DNA from: JBFWVR01 sp050246635
GTDB taxonomy: Bacteria > Acidobacteriota > Vicinamibacteria > Vicinamibacterales > UBA2999
DNA: 64,000 nt
Assembly (NCBI GenBank): GCA_050246635.1
Contig: JBFWVR010000018.1
Coordinates: 68,869 to 132,868, forward strand
Direction of reading: 5' to 3'
Numbering within the stretch: position 1 is the first letter of the stretch; every line of letters starts with the position of its first letter. Below are positions 61,665 to 64,000 of this stretch, piece by piece. The notes under the pieces were generated by a model. The model was not told the DNA's origin. It saw only the letters and a program-made list of their open reading frames with translations, and searched no databases. Both the position numbers and the translations under genes were made by a program.

Positions 61665-63194
61665 GTGGCGGCGCGCGGCGCGATCGGCACCGCCGGCCTG
61701 CTCATCCTGATCGCCTTCGGGGGCGCGTTCGGCCTCGGCCGCTTCTACGACGACTGGGCCCTGGCGGCCGCGGCGCAGCACGCGATCGACACCCGTGCCA
61801 CCGCGGCCTTCATCCTCGGTCCCTTCGACCAGCACTGGGCGCCCGGCTGGTGGGCGTTCGAGATCCTCAACGAGCGCCTCGCCGGCTGGCGGAGCGATGT
61901 CCTGATCCGGGGCGCGATCGCCGGGCTGGTGTTCGCGCAGGCCCTGCTGGTCGGGGCCGTGGCGCGGCGACTGGGCGCCGGCCGCGCGGCCCAGGTGACC
62001 GCCATGGCGGTCGTCGTGCTGCACCCGGTCAGCGCGGCGGCGTTCTACTCCCTCGACACGTACGCGCAGGTGCTCGTCAACCTGCTGGCCTGGGCCGCGT
62101 TGTCAGGTGTGCTGCTGGCGGTGCTCGCCTCCCCGCGCGCGCACCGCGTGACGCGGCGTGTCGGGCTCGCCCTCGTCCTGATGGGGGCGGGCCTGGTGTT
62201 CAAGGAGCAGGCGCTCACGGTCGGGGCGGGCATGGGAGCACTCACGCTCTGGGTGTGGGTGGCCATGCCGGGCGAACGCGCCGCGGCCCGACCGCTTGCG
62301 CTCGGCACGGCTGGCGCCGTCCTGATCGCGATGGCGTTCACGGCCATGCGTGCCCGCATGGGCCTCTGGATGGACCCGGGCGGACCTTATGCCGTGTGCC
62401 TCACCTGCGCTCCAGGCAACGTCGGCCTGCTCACCGGTGGCGTGCTCCTGCCCATGCAGACGCTCGACCTGTACCTCGCGCTGCGCGAGCCGGGGACCCG
62501 GCTGCCGGCACTCGTCGCGGGGGGACTGGGCATGGCCGCGGTCGCGTCCATGCTGGTCGCGGGGCTGATCCGCGCCCGCGAACGGGGGGCGCCGGTGGTG
62601 CCGCTGGTGCTGCTGTGCCTCAGCGCGACGTTCCCGGTCCTCGTGCTGGCCCATGTCGGTGAGCTCTATGCGAACAGCCTCGTCTTCTGGGCCGGCCTGC
62701 TCGCGGCGTGCGCCGTGGAGGGCTGGCGCGCGCGCCTCGAGACGTGCCCGGCGCGAACGAGACACCTCGCGGCCGGGTGGCTGGTGCTGGCCCTGGTCTC
62801 GCTGGCCGTCAACCAGCAGCTCAATCTTGGAGAGATGCGTCGCACCGGCCTCCGCGCGGCGGGGTGGGTGGCGCGCTTCGAGCGGGCCCTGGCGGAGGTC
62901 CCGGCGGGCAGCGCGGTGCTCGTGCGCGGGCTGGACGATCTGAAGGGCCCCGCGGACTACAGCCTCTACCGCCTGACCACACCGAGCCTGTTGTTGCGCG
63001 GGCCGGTGGCCATCCAGCTCGCGCGGCGGGACCTCGTGCTGCTGGACGCGCTGGATGCCGAGTCCCTTGCATACTGGCGCGCGCGCGCCGGCTCGCAGGC
63101 CCGGCTGTTCGTGGCCGACGTCCTGCCCGGGCGGATCCGGGTCGGGGAGGCCGCGCCGCCGCCGACGGCCGGGATTCCCGCGGTCGCGCGGTGA
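61665..63194 (+). CDS. Multi-spanning membrane protein, GT-C glycosyltransferase-like
   Basis: 509 aa, GTG start 4 bp after tyrS. About ten to eleven hydrophobic helices. After the first helix comes FYDDWALAAAAQHAIDTR...FDQHWAPGWWAFEIL; the acidic pair (DD) in the first outward loop is where GT-C enzymes carry their catalytic/metal acidic residues. The C-terminal ~110 residues (VPAGSAVLVRGLDDLKGPADYSLYRLTT...) form a soluble domain. GT-C enzymes use polyprenyl-linked sugars. Family assignment is by topology and motif only; O-antigen ligase-like or unknown transport roles are not excluded. Confidence 0.65.
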   Translation: MAARGAIGTAGLLILIAFGGAFGLGRFYDDWALAAAAQHAIDTRATAAFILGPFDQHWAPGWWAFEILNERLAGWRSDVLIRGAIAGLVFAQALLVGAVARRLGAGRAAQVTAMAVVVLHPVSAAAFYSLDTYAQVLVNLLAWAALSGVLLAVLASPRAHRVTRRVGLALVLMGAGLVFKEQALTVGAGMGALTLWVWVAMPGERAAARPLALGTAGAVLIAMAFTAMRARMGLWMDPGGPYAVCLTCAPGNVGLLTGGVLLPMQTLDLYLALREPGTRLPALVAGGLGMAAVASMLVAGLIRARERGAPVVPLVLLCLSATFPVLVLAHVGELYANSLVFWAGLLAACAVEGWRARLETCPARTRHLAAGWLVLALVSLAVNQQLNLGEMRRTGLRAAGWVARFERALAEVPAGSAVLVRGLDDLKGPADYSLYRLTTPSLLLRGPVAIQLARRDLVLLDALDAESLAYWRARAGSQARLFVADVLPGRIRVGEAAPPPTAGIPAVAR

Positions 63195-63218
63195 TACGTG
63201 ACGGCGTGACGAAAGGGG

Positions 63219-63246
63219 TTGCGCCGGCGTTCGACCGGTGTATACT
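63219..63246 (+). promoter_or_regulatory. Candidate upstream rRNA promoter
   Basis: TTGCGC (63219-63224), 16-nt spacer, TATACT (63241-63246). Weaker than the two downstream promoters. Confidence 0.45.
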
Positions 63247-63370
63247 CATGGGCCCGGCGCTGGTTGGCGACAACCGCGCTGGACACGGCCGAGGCGACTG
63301 GCCGTTGCACGGCCGAGGTTGTGGGCGGTGGCCGAGTCGGTGAGGGCGAAAAAAATTCTCATCGAACCAG

Positions 63371-63399
63371 TTGACACGCCTGAGCCGGATCCGTATATT
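63371..63399 (+). promoter_or_regulatory. rRNA promoter P1
   Basis: Consensus TTGACA (63371-63376), 17-nt spacer, TATATT (63394-63399), then a GC-starting discriminator (GGGAAAT). A G-rich discriminator is typical of rRNA promoters under stringent control. Confidence 0.85.
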
Positions 63400-63537
63400 G
63401 GGAAATGCGCTTTGACACGGTGCTTTCGGTCTAGAGCATCGTGACCGCCCCGAACGCCACCCTGGCTTCGCACGGCACCAACGCACGGCCCGTTCACATA
63501 CGCGGCATTGGAAGTTGGGAAGTGACGAAAAAAGGTG

Positions 63538-63567
63538 TTGACACTGACGGGAAGCGCGTCGTAAGAT
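63538..63567 (+). promoter_or_regulatory. rRNA promoter P2
   Basis: TTGACA (63538-63543), 18-nt spacer, TAAGAT (63562-63567), about 310 bp before the 16S gene. Confidence 0.75.
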
Positions 63568-63667
63568 TGTAAGGTTCCCCTGAAGGGCGGTGTCGCTGAC
63601 GTAACGCGGCAACGGGGACCCGGATGGCAGCAGGCGGCGACACGCCGGCCGGTGCCAACGGCGCCTT

Positions 63668-63687
63668 GGTTCTTTGAAAACTAGATA
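63668..63687 (+). promoter_or_regulatory. boxA-like antitermination site
   Basis: GGTTCTTTGAAAACTAGATA closely resembles the leader boxA (TTCTTTGAAAACT) found before rRNA genes in many bacteria, where the Nus factors bind. Confidence 0.7.
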
Positions 63688-63877
63688 GAGCGTGCATCAC
63701 CAGCCCGTCGAGTATCAGCCGACGGCGCCGGGGTCGAACCGACCGAGCCGGGCAACCGGGGTAGGAGGGGAGATGCCGGCGAACCGTCGATACTAGACAA
63801 CGCAAGAGAGCCTTCAAGCCTCTTGGTGAAAGCTGCCCGATCGACCGCCGCGAGGTGGGAGGTTGGACAACCCTTTT

Positions 63878-64000
<123 letters not shown>

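Larger units (their letters stand above)
63195..63877 (+). promoter_or_regulatory. rRNA leader region with tandem promoters, no gene
   Basis: This 683-bp interval holds no convincing protein frame. It contains three promoter-like sites, a boxA-like antitermination sequence, small hairpins (for example CAAGAG at 63803-63808 with CTCTTG at 63820-63825) and ends at the 16S rRNA 5' end. Its composition is more AT-rich near the promoters than the genes around it. Confidence 0.8.

Noticed and set aside
63412..63440. A further rRNA promoter starting at TTGACA 63412-63417
   Set aside because: The -35 is perfect but no acceptable -10 lies 16-18 nt downstream.

Overview
This is a dense, very GC-rich bacterial chromosome segment, most likely from an acidobacterium of the class Vicinamibacteria (subgroup 6). 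The main evidence is the start of a 16S rRNA gene at the right end, whose first ~120 bases resemble subgroup 6 sequences. A VWFA-related protein of acidobacterial type, TonB/carboxypeptidase-regulatory outer-membrane genes and many GTG starts fit this. I ran no searches; family calls rest on motifs visible in the translations.

Layout. 1-7.3 kb: 5' end of polA, a lipoprotein, a GNAT acetyltransferase, a DsrE-like exported protein, a BON-domain protein, a VWA protein, a membrane protein, a TonB-like protein and a short-chain dehydrogenase. 7.4-14 kb: a methyltransferase-like protein divergent from myo-inositol-phosphate synthase, a membrane protein, acetyl-CoA synthetase, a beta-barrel protein and a degenerate GGDEF protein. 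14-21.4 kb: a PilB/GspE-type ATPase coupled to a J-domain protein, a LolD/MacB-type ABC ATPase, two oligopeptide-type ABC ATPases and a methylmalonyl-CoA mutase large subunit. 21.5-25.5 kb: a small unknown gene, then gpmA, eno and glgC. 25.6-33.7 kb: an exported unknown protein, a TonB-receptor-like barrel, a PDZ-containing histidine kinase with its sigma-54 response regulator, and a channel-like membrane protein. 33.7-42.6 kb: an envelope-polysaccharide locus on the minus strand with four family-4 glycosyltransferases in a nested A-B-B'-A' order, a coiled-coil protein, a DUF362 protein, a UbiA-type phosphoribosyltransferase and a STAS protein. 42.9-63.2 kb: rpsU, then purD-mtaB, an esterase, rlmN, an M16 peptidase, and a purine run purB-purS-purQ-purL-purF-(HEAT protein)-purM-purN, followed by a BON protein, a metallophosphoesterase, tyrS and a GT-C-like membrane protein. 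63.2-64 kb: a long leader with tandem promoters and the 16S rRNA start.

How the genes work together. Eight purine genes (purD, B, S, Q, L, F, M, N) lie within about 16 kb, several with overlapping stop and start codons, and cover most of the route to IMP plus the adenylosuccinate step. The small PurL needs PurS and PurQ, which are adjacent. The PilB-like ATPase, the degenerate GGDEF protein and the PilS/PilR-like pair suggest regulated type IV pilus function. The glycosyltransferase block plus the UbiA enzyme points to a polyprenyl-linked pentose-containing envelope glycan.

The least conventional content is between genes. At least six kinds of intergenic repeat or foldback are visible, including a hairpin family present twice, both times between convergent genes, and a 13-nt tandem array that appears to supply a ribosome-binding site. 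Several genes have a TATACT/TATGAT box only 6-9 nt before the start codon and no Shine-Dalgarno, which suggests leaderless transcripts. I see no CRISPR array, prophage, transposase, tRNA gene or defence island.
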